A stretch of DNA of 64,000 nucleotides from JBMNNS01 sp050942625 (GCA_050942625.1 JBMNNS010000001.1:1-64000); one strand, 5' to 3'. Shown: positions 26,352 to 34,469, numbered from the stretch's first letter. Notes: generated by a model not told the origin, from the sequence alone. Translations and numbers: made by a program.

Positions 26352-26381
26352 TGAATAGTTCCCCGGCAAAAGGATAACCTA
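26352..26381 (+). promoter_or_regulatory. possible forespore (sigma-F/G type) promoter of the CotF-like/Hsp20 cluster
   Basis: TGAATA (26352-26357), a 14-base spacer and GGATAACCTA (26372-26381) resemble the sigma-F/sigma-G consensus (-35 GNATA, -10 GGnnAnAnTA) with one mismatch. It lies 30 bases before the first coat-like gene, and no sigma-A promoter was evident on this strand. Confidence 0.35.
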
Positions 26382-26410
26382 AACAGGAAAACACGGAAAG
26401 GAGGGGTAAA

Positions 26411-26641
26411 ATGCAAACGACGACCAAGATCAAAAATATTGGCAAAGCCGAATTTATGTCTCTTTTTCACCAGTATCAAAGTGAATCCCTATGTTCCAAG
26501 AAACTATCCAACTATATGAATCAGGTTGAGGACACCACCTTGAAAAATATGCTCAGCCAAATGAGCATCCAGTGTCAGGAAAGGGCTGAAAATCTTTCAT
26601 CACTACTACAAGAAGCCGGTGGTGGCCATTTACTAACTTAG
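26411..26641 (+). CDS. small helical protein related to CotF-type coat proteins
   Basis: 76 residues, almost all helical, with no signal peptide. SNYMNQVEDTTLKNMLSQM followed by a QC dipeptide can be laid over the corresponding segment of the next gene (QGYMTAILESQDQNLRQTF, also followed by a QC), suggesting distant duplicates that could pair into a ferritin-like four-helix bundle. ATG at 26411 follows a strong GGAGGGG. It is the first gene of a plus-strand trio with the CotF-like gene and hsp20, opposite to the surrounding genes. A role in the spore is inferred from the neighbour only. Confidence 0.6.
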   Translation: MQTTTKIKNIGKAEFMSLFHQYQSESLCSKKLSNYMNQVEDTTLKNMLSQMSIQCQERAENLSSLLQEAGGGHLLT

Positions 26642-26663
26642 TACTAAGGAAGGAGGGCTATTA

Positions 26664-26900
26664 ATGCCACAAATGCAACAATTCTCTGATAAGGATATTG
26701 CAAGCGACATTTTGTCGGGTTCAAAATTATTATCACAAGGGTATATGACGGCAATCCTTGAATCCCAGGATCAAAACCTGCGCCAAACTTTCCAAAATTA
26801 TCATGATCAGTGTATAAACGAACACCATCAAATATTTCAAATGATGCAAAAAAACGGGTGGTATAAAGTTCCTATGATCCTTGATGAAAGCAGACCATAG
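26664..26900 (+). CDS. spore coat protein, CotF family
   Basis: 78-residue helical protein matching the CotF pattern: SDKDIASDILSGSKLLSQGY (helix one), DQNLRQTFQNYHDQCINEHH (helix two with the conserved EHH) and QIFQMMQKNGWYKV (the typical ending with GWY). Family members are proteolysed coat components or ferritin-like spore proteins. ATG at 26664 follows GGAAGGAGG. It lies 22 bases after the upstream paralogue and 20 bases before hsp20, so it belongs to a three-gene unit. Confidence 0.85.
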   Translation: MPQMQQFSDKDIASDILSGSKLLSQGYMTAILESQDQNLRQTFQNYHDQCINEHHQIFQMMQKNGWYKVPMILDESRP

Positions 26901-26920
26901 TATTTTCTAGGAGTGAATAG

Positions 26921-27343
26921 GTGATGAGTCTTATCGAATGGAATCCCTTTAGGGAAATGGAAAAAGAAATGAGCAATTATTTAGAACGTTCTCCCTTTAG
27001 GTTCTTCGGTGGTTTTGGTACACCAAGAGTTGATATTTACCAAACCGAAAAGGATATTACAGTTAAGGCTGAAATACCGGGGGTTTCAAAGGAAGACCTC
27101 AATATTTTTATAGATGAAAATTCTATCCGGTTGTCGGGAAAAACCAAAAAGGACGAAGTGTTTAAGGACGAAAATGTCTACAAAAGAGAAAGATATTTTG
27201 GTAGTTTTTCCAGAACAATACCTCTTCCTGCAGAGGTAAATTCGGAACAGGCAACAGCAGAATATCATGACGGTATACTATCCATTACCGCTCCCAAAAT
27301 TGAGCCTTCCAGAACCAGGGGCAGAAGGATTGATATCCATTAA
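26921..27343 (+). CDS. small heat shock protein, Hsp20/alpha-crystallin family
   Basis: 140 residues. The N-terminal arm SLIEWNPFREMEKEM is typical. The alpha-crystallin domain runs from about residue 40 (VDIYQTEKDITVKAEIPGV) to 130, with DGILSITAPK near its end and a short basic tail. The start is GTG at 26921 or the adjacent ATG at 26924; AGGAG lies upstream and suits either. It is the last gene of the coat-like trio and is followed at once by a strong terminator. Several spore formers make Hsp20-type coat proteins, so spore association is plausible. Confidence 0.93.
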   Translation: MMSLIEWNPFREMEKEMSNYLERSPFRFFGGFGTPRVDIYQTEKDITVKAEIPGVSKEDLNIFIDENSIRLSGKTKKDEVFKDENVYKRERYFGSFSRTIPLPAEVNSEQATAEYHDGILSITAPKIEPSRTRGRRIDIH

Positions 27344-27371
27344 GAAAACCAGGCTTTTGCCTGGTTTTCTT
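27342..27371. terminator. bidirectional terminator between hsp20 and comM
   Basis: Perfect 13-base stem aagaaaaccaggc (27342-27354) / gcctggttttctt (27359-27371) around tttt. T-rich arms on both strands let it serve the plus-strand hsp20 unit, whose stop codon it overlaps, and the minus-strand comM gene. Confidence 0.85.
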
Positions 27372-27431
27372 AATGGGGTCCAGCTACATAAATACTGAAA
27401 AGAAAGTCTTTCATGCTTGTTTTTCTGTAAA

Positions 27432-28973
27432 TCAATATTTCCGATCCAGGCTCCTATATTGGATGGCTTCTGCAATATGTTCAGAAGCTATTCTATCCTC
27501 CCCCTCCAGATCGGCGATCGTCCGTGCTACTTTAATAATCCTGTCATGTGCCCTCATGGACAAAGATAAGGAATCAAAGACACGGCGTAAAAGGCTGCGA
27601 GCATCTTTGTCAAGGGGGCAAAATTCTTGCAGATGGCGGTGTGACATTTCTGCATTACAACTAATCCCCCTGTCTTTAAACCTGTTCCTTTGGATCTCCC
27701 GCACCTTTTCCACCCTTTTTTTAATTTCAAGAGAACTTTCAAGATGGCTGTCGTCTTCTATTTCTTTATATTCTATCCAGGGCACCTCAACATGCAGGTC
27801 TATCCTGTCCATCAGGGGGCCGGATGATTTCATCTGGTAGCGCCGTATCTGTGCTTCAGTACAATTGCACTCCCGAAATGGATGCTGAAAAAAACCGCAG
27901 GGGCATGGGTTCCTGGAAGCAACTAACATAAAGCGTGCAGGGTAGCGCACGGTCATTTCCGCCCTGGTTATCGTGACCTCCCCATCTTCTAAAGGTTGAC
28001 GAAAACCCTCCAAAACGTCTCTGGGGTATTCGGGGAATTCATCCAGGAAAAGGACACCAAGATGGGCTAAGCTTACTTCACCTGGTTGCGGAATGCGGCC
28101 TCCCCCCAGGATCCCGATGGGTGTAGCGGAATGATGGGGGGAACGAAAAGGCCTTTCGGTAATCAGAGGGTTATCCTCCTTAATTAGCCCAGCCACGCTA
28201 TGTATCCTGGTAACCTCCAGACACTCCTCAAGGGTCATGGAAGGCAGTATGGAGGGTATCCTTTTTGCCAGCATAGTTTTCCCGGTGCCGGGAGGGCCGG
28301 TCAGAATTATATTATGCCCCCCGCATGCAGTAATTTCCAGGGCCCTCTTAACAGCCTGGTGGCCCTTAACTTCACTGAAGTCAAGTTTTTCCTTTCCATC
28401 TCCCCTGGCATAGATATCTTCAAGGTTGGCTTCAATATTGGGGAGTGCTATTTCACCCCTGAGGTAGGCAGCCAGTTCTTGTAAATTTGTGACACCCTTC
28501 ACAAAAATACCTCCCACCAGTGAAGCTTCCAGAGCATTTCCCCGCGGGAGAATTAATTCCCGGCCGCCATTTTTCCCCAGGCTATTTTTGAGATAAAGGG
28601 CCATAGCAAGTGTTCCCGGAACTTCCCTTAATTCCCCGTCCAGCGAAAGTTCACCCACAAATACCTTTTGTTCCAGGGATAAAGGCGGCAACTGGGAAGT
28701 TGCCACGAGGATTCCAACCGCAATTGCCAGATCAAAAGCCGAGCCGTCCTTCTTCAAGTCTGCAGGTGCCAAATTAACGGTAATACGTTTAGCGGGAAAC
28801 TTAAAGCCGCTATTTTTAAGTGCTGCCCTGACTCTTTCCCGTGCCTCCTTGATCGAGGTAGCTGCTAATCCAACGATCTGGAAATTTGGCAAACCATTTG
28901 CTATGTCAACCTCTACAGAAATATCGTGTCCGTCTATACCTACAAGAGTACATGTGGGGACCCTTGAAAACAT
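27432..28973 (-). CDS. comM: ComM/YifB-type Mg-chelatase-like AAA+ ATPase
   Basis: AAA+ helicase family whose characterised members promote branch migration during natural transformation. The N-terminal domain has VEVDIANGLPNFQIVGLAA and VNLAPADLKKDGSAFDLAIA. Walker A is GPPGTGKTMLAK near residue 225, Walker B LFLDEFPEY, and the zinc-finger-like CPCGFFQHPFRECNCTEAQ near 350. 513 aa, normal. ATG at 28973 follows AAGGAGC. It follows a small unknown gene by 20 bases. With dprA in the same window this fits a DNA-uptake or recombination function. Confidence 0.93.
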   Translation of the reverse strand: MFSRVPTCTLVGIDGHDISVEVDIANGLPNFQIVGLAATSIKEARERVRAALKNSGFKFPAKRITVNLAPADLKKDGSAFDLAIAVGILVATSQLPPLSLEQKVFVGELSLDGELREVPGTLAMALYLKNSLGKNGGRELILPRGNALEASLVGGIFVKGVTNLQELAAYLRGEIALPNIEANLEDIYARGDGKEKLDFSEVKGHQAVKRALEITACGGHNIILTGPPGTGKTMLAKRIPSILPSMTLEECLEVTRIHSVAGLIKEDNPLITERPFRSPHHSATPIGILGGGRIPQPGEVSLAHLGVLFLDEFPEYPRDVLEGFRQPLEDGEVTITRAEMTVRYPARFMLVASRNPCPCGFFQHPFRECNCTEAQIRRYQMKSSGPLMDRIDLHVEVPWIEYKEIEDDSHLESSLEIKKRVEKVREIQRNRFKDRGISCNAEMSHRHLQEFCPLDKDARSLLRRVFDSLSLSMRAHDRIIKVARTIADLEGEDRIASEHIAEAIQYRSLDRKY

Positions 28974-28993
28974 CTTTTTTCCCTTGCTCCTTT

Positions 28994-29257
28994 TTAATCT
29001 TCTTTATCCGGTGGGTGATCTATAAAATATTCCCGTTCAAGAAGTTCATGAAATTCATCCGGTACTGAGAAACTACGTTTAAACGGAGTTTTATCTTCAA
29101 TAGCCAATTCAAGGACCAGATCATAACTACCGTCCTTATTTTTGCGTGGCCACCAAGCTTTAATTTCAACCCCATCACGTTCAATATTGGCTTGCGCAAC
29201 ATTATCACACCAGGTAAAGAAACGTTCTTGTTCATTATCCAGATACCCTACTAGCAT
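28994..29257 (-). CDS. small protein of unknown function
   Basis: 87 residues that I do not recognise. It is soluble, with no signal peptide, and rich in Trp and acidic residues (FFTWCDN, IKAWWPRKNKDGSYDL). The beta-strand-rich middle is followed by an acidic C-terminus ending PPDKED. ATG at 29257 has AAGGGAG upstream and the stop is 20 bases before comM, so the two are probably co-transcribed. The coding call rests on the ribosome binding site, spacing and ordinary codon use. Confidence 0.7.
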   Translation of the reverse strand: MLVGYLDNEQERFFTWCDNVAQANIERDGVEIKAWWPRKNKDGSYDLVLELAIEDKTPFKRSFSVPDEFHELLEREYFIDHPPDKED

Positions 29258-29386
29258 TATGCTGCTCCCTTCTGTATGCAGAAATGGATAATTTATGGAA
29301 TACGCTTTTATTGTTATTCGTCAACAGGTTTAATATTTCCTTTACAATGGCTTTTCAATAAACCCGTTAGAAGATTTACGAAGGGT

Positions 29387-30163
29387 TTATAAAGAGGCCG
29401 CCACACAAACATTACGGCCAATATCGGGAATATGGTGTAAACGCAGGTCCACACCATAAAGGGAGGATAAAAAGTGTTCGTTGATCAGTGTGTTGGAACT
29501 ACCAAAGATGAATTGCCCGTTGCTATTAATGGCTGCCACCTCCCCGCCCAGCAGTAAGGCGTGATCGGGGTTGTGGGTCGTGATTACAGCAGCATATCCT
29601 TCGGCAGCCAATTTTTTTATGATCTTCAAGACCTTGATCTGGTTTCCATAATCCAGATGGGCGGTAGGTTCGTCCATCAATATTACCCTTGGTTTTTGGA
29701 CCAGGGCCCTGGCTATACTGACCTGTTGTCTTTCACCCCCGCTGATCTGTGTATAGTACTTATGTGCTAAATGGGAGATCCCCATCTGCTCAAGTGCACG
29801 CTCTGCTAATTTATAATGTTCCCTTTTTGGTTTTTCGAAGGTGCCCAGCCTTGGTGCACAACCTGTAACAACATAGCTGAGCACCTCATAAGCAAAGGAA
29901 GGGACAATAAATTGTGGCACGTAGGCAATCTTGTTAGCAATTTCCTTTGCTTTCATTTGTATCAGGCTTTTTCCGTCTAACAGTATTTCCCCACTTTTCG
30001 GTGTAAGTAGATTTGCCATGCAATTCAACAGCGTTGTTTTGCCAACGCCGTTAGGGCCGATGATGCAGATAATCTGCCCCCGGCTTACGGAAAAAGAAAT
30101 ATCGTTAAATATTGTTGGGCCGCCAGCATAGACAAAACTAAGTTTTTTAATTTCTATAATCAT
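29387..30163 (-). CDS. ABC transporter ATP-binding protein, iron-siderophore/cobalamin class
   Basis: ATPase of a FecCDE/BtuCD-type importer. Walker A GPNGVGKTTLLN, Q-loop YVPQF, signature ISGGERQQVSIARAL, Walker B VILMDEPTAHLD and the switch His in TTHNPDHAL are all intact. 258 aa. I chose ATG at 30163, with AGGTGGGG upstream; an open frame to 30229 would overlap the permease and adds a Cys-containing, non-family tail. It lies ten bases after the permease. A weak hairpin (aaaccc/gggttt near 29370-29388) follows the gene. Confidence 0.92.
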   Translation of the reverse strand: MIIEIKKLSFVYAGGPTIFNDISFSVSRGQIICIIGPNGVGKTTLLNCMANLLTPKSGEILLDGKSLIQMKAKEIANKIAYVPQFIVPSFAYEVLSYVVTGCAPRLGTFEKPKREHYKLAERALEQMGISHLAHKYYTQISGGERQQVSIARALVQKPRVILMDEPTAHLDYGNQIKVLKIIKKLAAEGYAAVITTHNPDHALLLGGEVAAINSNGQFIFGSSNTLINEHFLSSLYGVDLRLHHIPDIGRNVCVAASL

Positions 30164-30173
30164 TTTTCCCCAC

Positions 30174-31205
30174 CTAAAAAACATTTGTCCTTTGCCTGTA
30201 CAATAACCACGCATAACAGGGAGCACCAATTACTCCTGTCAGGATCGAAAGGGGTATTTCTACCGTTAATGTAGCACGTGCAATTGTGTCGATAATCAGC
30301 ATAAAGAGGGCACCTGCTACCACTGTAACCGGTATCATCTTAATATGATCAGAACCGACAAGCAATCGCGCCAGGTGTGGTATTACCAGGCCAATCCAGC
30401 CAATCGTTCCACAGACACTTACAGCACTGGCAGTTAGGAAGCTGGCACAGGCAATGGTGATACCTCTTATCTGCCTGACGTCCATACCAAGGGTTTTGGC
30501 CTCGACTTCCCCAAAGGAAAGGATATTTATGCGCCATGATAAACTTAGAAGTAGAAATGTACAAATTAAAAATGCGGGGCTAATGGCACCTACTTCCTTC
30601 ATGTTGATGGGAGAAAAACTGCCCATTTGCCAGAATACAATCGTCGAAAGTTCGGTTTGTTCCTCGGCAACAAATTTCATTATGGCGAGCAGCGATGTCA
30701 AAAACCCTCCCACGATGATGCCCGAAAGCACAAGAACCAGGTTAGAATAATTCTTTAGCAATTTCGGAATTGTCGTAGCCAGCACCACTGCTAAGATGCC
30801 CCCCAAAAAAGCAAAAAATTGTCTTTCAACCATTCCCAGTCCAAGTAAAATAGCAGCAGCAGCACCTACGCTGGCTCCCGATGAAACACCAAGAATATCG
30901 GGGGAAATGAGGGGGTTTCTAAAGATCCCCTGATAAACCGCCCCCGAAAGAGAAAGCATCGCTCCAACCATAATTGCTGCCAAAACACGGGGTATTCTGA
31001 TTTTAAACAGTGCTATTTCCATGCCCTCTAAGGGTTCATCAATGCCGGGCCCCAAACCTAATTTGCTGCTTATTTTATAACTAATGACCTGGTAAACGTC
31101 AACAGGGTTCGCACTCAGCCGGCCAACACAGATAGCCACCAGGGCAAAAAAACAAAGTAGAAACAACAAGATGAAAAAAGTTCGAAGGTATATATGCTTG
31201 TTCAT
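30174..31205 (-). CDS. ABC transporter permease, FecCD/BtuC family
   Basis: Membrane component with about ten helices, 343 aa. RIPRVLAAIMVGAMLSLSGA and QGIFRNPLISPDILGVSSGAS are the classic FecCD signature, and GTIGWIGLVIPHLARLLVGSDH is the coupling-helix region that meets the ATPase. ATG at 31205 follows AAGGAA at good spacing; a TTG at 31223 is less likely. It lies between the LysM-binding-protein gene and the ATPase gene. The cargo is not readable: siderophore-iron, heme, cobalamin and molybdate/tungstate systems share this family. Confidence 0.93.
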   Translation of the reverse strand: MNKHIYLRTFFILLFLLCFFALVAICVGRLSANPVDVYQVISYKISSKLGLGPGIDEPLEGMEIALFKIRIPRVLAAIMVGAMLSLSGAVYQGIFRNPLISPDILGVSSGASVGAAAAILLGLGMVERQFFAFLGGILAVVLATTIPKLLKNYSNLVLVLSGIIVGGFLTSLLAIMKFVAEEQTELSTIVFWQMGSFSPINMKEVGAISPAFLICTFLLLSLSWRINILSFGEVEAKTLGMDVRQIRGITIACASFLTASAVSVCGTIGWIGLVIPHLARLLVGSDHIKMIPVTVVAGALFMLIIDTIARATLTVEIPLSILTGVIGAPCYAWLLYRQRTNVF

Positions 31206-31227
31206 TATGATTTCCTTAATCAAAACT

Positions 31228-31261
31228 ACAAGGCTACCCGGGAAAAAGCCGGTAGCCTTGT
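31228..31261 (-). terminator. intercistronic hairpin between binding protein and permease genes
   Basis: Perfect 11-base stem acaaggctacc (31228-31238) / ggtagccttgt (31251-31261) with a 12-base loop. On the minus strand it is followed only by a short T-tract (AGTTTTG), so partial termination or transcript stabilisation, giving more binding protein than permease, is more likely than a full stop. Confidence 0.5.
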
Positions 31262-31283
31262 AATTCGTTTTTGTTATGTTATT

Positions 31284-32531
31284 TTAGCTAAGTCCCAACT
31301 GTTTTGCAGTAAACTTCTTGCCATAAACAAGGTTGTAGAATTCATCTGCATTTTTCATTAAGTCTTCCAGGCTATAAAGCTCGGGATGGAGGCTGTATAA
31401 CCCCCAACGCAAGCCCAGTACTGCGGATGCTGTCGGGTAATCCCATGGTTCAAGTTCGGAGGGGAACACATATACAGCTTTTTCCTTTATTGCTTTTATG
31501 CTGCTCCATTTTGGATCCTTCAGGAGGTCTTCAACCGTGTAGCTTGCATACTTGGGTACCCAGATAATATCGGGATTCCAGGCCATGATTTGTTCAATAT
31601 TGACATCTGCAAAGCCACCTTTTACATCTACCCCTTTAACTGCATTAGTGCCGCCGGCCATCTCAATAATATCCGTTTGTATCATTGAAGATGTTGCTAC
31701 AGAAAAGGGGCTGGAGCTTCCCAGAAACATAACGCTTGGACGGGTTTTAACCTTGGCAGCGATAGCCTTTGTTTCGGAAATATTCCTATCAATAAATGAG
31801 TTGATTTTTTTGGCCCTTTCTTCTACACCCAATACTTTGGCAACAATGGTAAGGGAATTTTTAATGGTATCAAAGCTTTCGGAATTCGGAAGAGCGACAA
31901 CAGCCGGAATGCCGACATTTTCAAATTTTTCTACCTGTGTTTTGAAGCGCTCCGGCAATATGGCGACATTGTTCTTCCCCAGAGCAACAACCGTTTCGAA
32001 ATTAATGTTATTGCCTTTCCCGATCTCTACAATGCCTTCATAATCTTCCATTACAAAGTCATAAAGTTTGTCAGCCATTTTTTTGTTGCCAAAGCCGGCA
32101 ATATACTTGTCCCCCCCGCCTAAAACGATAGCCGTGTTTAGCGATGGGTTATGTGTACCAAGGATCTTGCTTGCCGGACGATCCAATGTAACTACGCGGC
32201 CGATAACATCGGTAACTGTAATCTTTGTTGATCCGGGAACCGGGGCAGGCTTGGGAGCCGGGGCAGGCTTGGGAGCCGGGGCCGGTGTTGGGGCTGGAGC
32301 CGGAGTTGCTTTTTGATCCGGAATGATCAGTTTTTGTCCAACAAAGATCAAATTGGGATTTTTAAGGTTATTCTTTTTGGCAATGGTGGTGTAGGGCACA
32401 CCATAGTTCTTGCCGATCCTCCAGAGGCAGTCTCCTTTTTTTACAACGTACGTAGTATCTGCCGCCAATACCGTTCCCATACATAATAAGAGCAGAACCA
32501 CAACTAAAAGCGCACTAATTATTTTTTTCAT
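31284..32531 (-). CDS. LysM-fused periplasmic-type binding protein (FecB/BtuF-like)
   Basis: 415 residues with an unusual layout. A Sec signal peptide (residues 1-23, cleavage after VLA) without a lipobox Cys is followed by one LysM domain (about 27-72: YVVKKGDCLWRIGKNYGVPY, ending KLIIPD). Next comes a Pro/Ala/Lys linker (about 75-100) and then a complete helical-backbone binding domain (TVTDVIGRVVTLDRPASKIL; VVALGKNNVAILPERF; IEQIMAWNPDIIWVP). Gram-positive binding proteins are normally lipoproteins. Here LysM probably tethers the protein to peptidoglycan. ATG at 32531 follows AAGGAGG. It is the first gene of the importer operon. Cargo unknown. Confidence 0.88.
   Translation of the reverse strand: MKKIISALLVVVLLLLCMGTVLAADTTYVVKKGDCLWRIGKNYGVPYTTIAKKNNLKNPNLIFVGQKLIIPDQKATPAPAPTPAPAPKPAPAPKPAPVPGSTKITVTDVIGRVVTLDRPASKILGTHNPSLNTAIVLGGGDKYIAGFGNKKMADKLYDFVMEDYEGIVEIGKGNNINFETVVALGKNNVAILPERFKTQVEKFENVGIPAVVALPNSESFDTIKNSLTIVAKVLGVEERAKKINSFIDRNISETKAIAAKVKTRPSVMFLGSSSPFSVATSSMIQTDIIEMAGGTNAVKGVDVKGGFADVNIEQIMAWNPDIIWVPKYASYTVEDLLKDPKWSSIKAIKEKAVYVFPSELEPWDYPTASAVLGLRWGLYSLHPELYSLEDLMKNADEFYNLVYGKKFTAKQLGLS
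32241..32276. repeat. two 18-base tandem repeats encoding the Pro-Ala linker
   Basis: The unit cggggcaggcttgggagc occurs at 32241-32258 and again at 32259-32276, followed by diverged copies. On the coding (minus) strand it gives the repeated A-P-K-P-A-P linker of the LysM-binding protein, a place where copy number can change by slippage. Confidence 0.75.
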
Positions 32532-32656
32532 CCATTTTCCTCCTTGTATACTTTATATGCCGTGGGAAAAATACTCGTACTTTTTGAATAAGTTATCACT
32601 TCCCTGCTACAAATTTTTAAATTGCCGGCTATGTATGCCCAAGCATATCTCTTTTA

Positions 32657-32685
32657 ATTATAAACCAAGATAAAATTGATTTCAA
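32657..32685 (-). promoter_or_regulatory. sigma-A promoter of the LysM-binding-protein operon
   Basis: Minus strand: -35 TTGAAA (32680-32685), 17-base spacer, -10 TATAAT (32657-32662). The leader of about 120 bases contains a small hairpin (TATGC/GCATA just after the start point). I could not recognise a cobalamin riboswitch, Fur box or other named element in it. Confidence 0.75.
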
Positions 32686-32852
32686 GAAAATAATTCCTTT
32701 TTGGAGGTATTTAAAGAAAGATAAAATAAGCTGGACAGGGATATAGACAAAGTATAATTTTTTGCCGGATTGACTGTGGGAAAAAGTACGTAAAAAAAGT
32801 CTGGCAAAAAACAATACTCTAAAAAGTCATTATAGCAAAACTTATTTTTTAT
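32686..32852. other. non-coding spacer between divergent promoters
   Basis: AT-rich stretch between the importer promoter and the citrate synthase promoter. Short open frames here are hydrophobic, lack ribosome binding sites and look accidental. No repeat or structured element was recognised. Confidence 0.5.
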
Positions 32853-32882
32853 ATGACAAAGCCAGAAAATCAATGATATAAT
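32853..32882 (+). promoter_or_regulatory. sigma-A promoter of the citrate synthase gene
   Basis: -35 ATGACA (32853-32858), 18-base spacer, -10 TATAAT (32877-32882). The predicted transcript starts about ten bases before the annotated ATG at 32901, so a slightly downstream start codon (for example 32922) is possible. Confidence 0.6.
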
Positions 32883-32900
32883 GGAAGAGATTATGGAATA

Positions 32901-34334
32901 ATGAAAGTGGTGAATAAAGTAATGAGCATCTGCTTTTCCAAAATAACGCCTGAAATATTAAAGCTTTCAGATTTATGTAAGAAAAATAGCAGTATTGATC
33001 CCTCTCTCTATGAAAAATATGATGTCAAAAGAGGATTGCGTGATTTAAGTGGAAAAGGTGTGCTAACAGGATTAACAGAAATTTCAGAGATAGTTTCCAC
33101 CAAAATAGTTGATGGGAAAAAAGTTCCTTGCGAGGGCAAATTATATTACAGAGGTATTGATATAGAAGAAATAGTAAATGGGTTCATTAAAGAAAATCGC
33201 TTTGGTTTTGAGGAGATAGCCTACTTGTTAATGTTTGGCGAGCTACCTAATAGCCATGAACTAGAAGAATTTAACCGCATACTTGGTAATTACCGTTCAC
33301 TGCCTACAAATTTTGTGCGGGATATTATTATGAAGGCGCCTAGCCAGGATATGATGAACACACTGGCTCGCAGTGTGTTAACAATGTATGCTTATGATGA
33401 TCGTGCCGAAGACGACTCCCTGCCTAATGTTTTGCGCCAGTGTTTACAGTTATTAGCTTTGTTTCCGTTGTTGGCCGTGTATGGATACCAGGCCTACCGC
33501 CACTACCATGATAAAAACAGTCTCTTCATTCATACCCCTAAGCCTGAGCTATCTACGGCAGAAAATATTCTGCATATACTACGGGTTGATAGCCAGTATA
33601 CACCGCTTGAGGCCCGTATTTTGGACCTTGCTTTAGTGCTTCATGCCGAACATGGTGGTGGGAATAACTCCACTTTTACTGTTCACGTGGTAACTTCTAC
33701 AGGAACTGACACCTATTCTACTATTGCAGCTGCGATTGGATCCTTAAAAGGATTCAGGCATGGCGGTGCCAACATTAAGGTTATCCAGATGTTTGAGGAC
33801 ATGAAAAATAATATAAAGGACTGGACTAATGAGGCCGAAGTGGCGGATTACCTAACAAAATTATTGTGCAAAAAGGCTTTTGATCGTACCGGGCTTATAT
33901 ATGGCATGGGACATGCGATCTATTCCCTGTCTGACCCACGTGCCAAAATACTACGGAAATTTGTAGAAAGGCTTTCAAAGGAAAAAAATCGACTGGAGGA
34001 ATTCCAGCTTTATTCTCTTGTCGAAAGGTTAGCACCGCAAATTATTGCTAAAAAACGACGCATTTATAAAGGCGTCAGCGCCAATGTCGATTTTTATAGC
34101 GGCTTTGTCTACCATATGCTGGGCCTTCCCATCCAATTATTTACACCATTGTTTGCCATTGCCCGCATTGCAGGTTGGTCGGCACACCGGCTGGAGGAAA
34201 TAATCAATATCAACAAAATCATCCGCCCAGCCTATAAAGCTGTTTCGGAATACCAGAAATATATACCTTTGAAAGACCGCGGTTTTCACCATAATCATGA
34301 TCCGGATAACAAATTAAGTATGGCAACTAACTAG
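32901..34334 (+). CDS. citrate/methylcitrate-type synthase
   Basis: 477-residue citrate synthase-fold enzyme condensing acetyl-CoA (or propionyl-CoA) with oxaloacetate. Catalytic motifs: LHAEHGGGNNSTFTVHVVTS (first active His), GFRHGGAN, GMGHAIYSLSDPRAKIL (second His) and ANVDFYSG (Asp). An N-terminal extension of about 50 residues (DPSLYEKYDVKRGLRDLSG) marks the clostridial subgroup. The start is uncertain: ATG at 32901 has only a weak site, and ATG at 32922 (M-S-I-C-F) is an alternative. It is a single-gene plus-strand unit with its own promoter and terminator. No other TCA-cycle gene is visible in the window. Confidence 0.9.
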   Translation: MKVVNKVMSICFSKITPEILKLSDLCKKNSSIDPSLYEKYDVKRGLRDLSGKGVLTGLTEISEIVSTKIVDGKKVPCEGKLYYRGIDIEEIVNGFIKENRFGFEEIAYLLMFGELPNSHELEEFNRILGNYRSLPTNFVRDIIMKAPSQDMMNTLARSVLTMYAYDDRAEDDSLPNVLRQCLQLLALFPLLAVYGYQAYRHYHDKNSLFIHTPKPELSTAENILHILRVDSQYTPLEARILDLALVLHAEHGGGNNSTFTVHVVTSTGTDTYSTIAAAIGSLKGFRHGGANIKVIQMFEDMKNNIKDWTNEAEVADYLTKLLCKKAFDRTGLIYGMGHAIYSLSDPRAKILRKFVERLSKEKNRLEEFQLYSLVERLAPQIIAKKRRIYKGVSANVDFYSGFVYHMLGLPIQLFTPLFAIARIAGWSAHRLEEIININKIIRPAYKAVSEYQKYIPLKDRGFHHNHDPDNKLSMATN

Positions 34335-34383
34335 GATATATTTAATTTAAGTTACCAATTTTAGCAGGTATACCTGAGAGCAT

Positions 34384-34413
34384 GCAGGGGCAGACGACCT
34401 TGTCTGCCCCTGC
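34384..34413 (+). terminator. terminator of the citrate synthase gene
   Basis: Twelve-base perfect stem gcaggggcagac (34384-34395) / gtctgcccctgc (34402-34413) with a six-base loop. A T-run starts about ten bases further on, which is later than ideal but close enough for termination. Confidence 0.65.
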
Positions 34414-34469
34414 ATAATTATCGTTTTTTTTGTTTTTTTTATTGTATTTTCTGAGGATGGAGGGGGTTC

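Noticed and set aside
31552..32316. Plus-strand open frames opposite the LysM-binding protein
   Set aside because: They are mirror frames of a real gene with a strong start and domains; the Gly/Ala-rich one is the complement of the Pro/Ala linker.
32532..32656. Possible cobalamin riboswitch or Fur box in the leader of the LysM-binding-protein operon
   Set aside because: The conserved cobalamin core is not recognisable and no 19-base Fur-like palindrome is present; only a five-pair hairpin was seen.
32629..32873. Two short hydrophobic minus-strand open frames in the importer-citrate synthase gap
   Set aside because: They have no ribosome binding site and overlap each other and the promoters; composition is that of AT-rich non-coding DNA.
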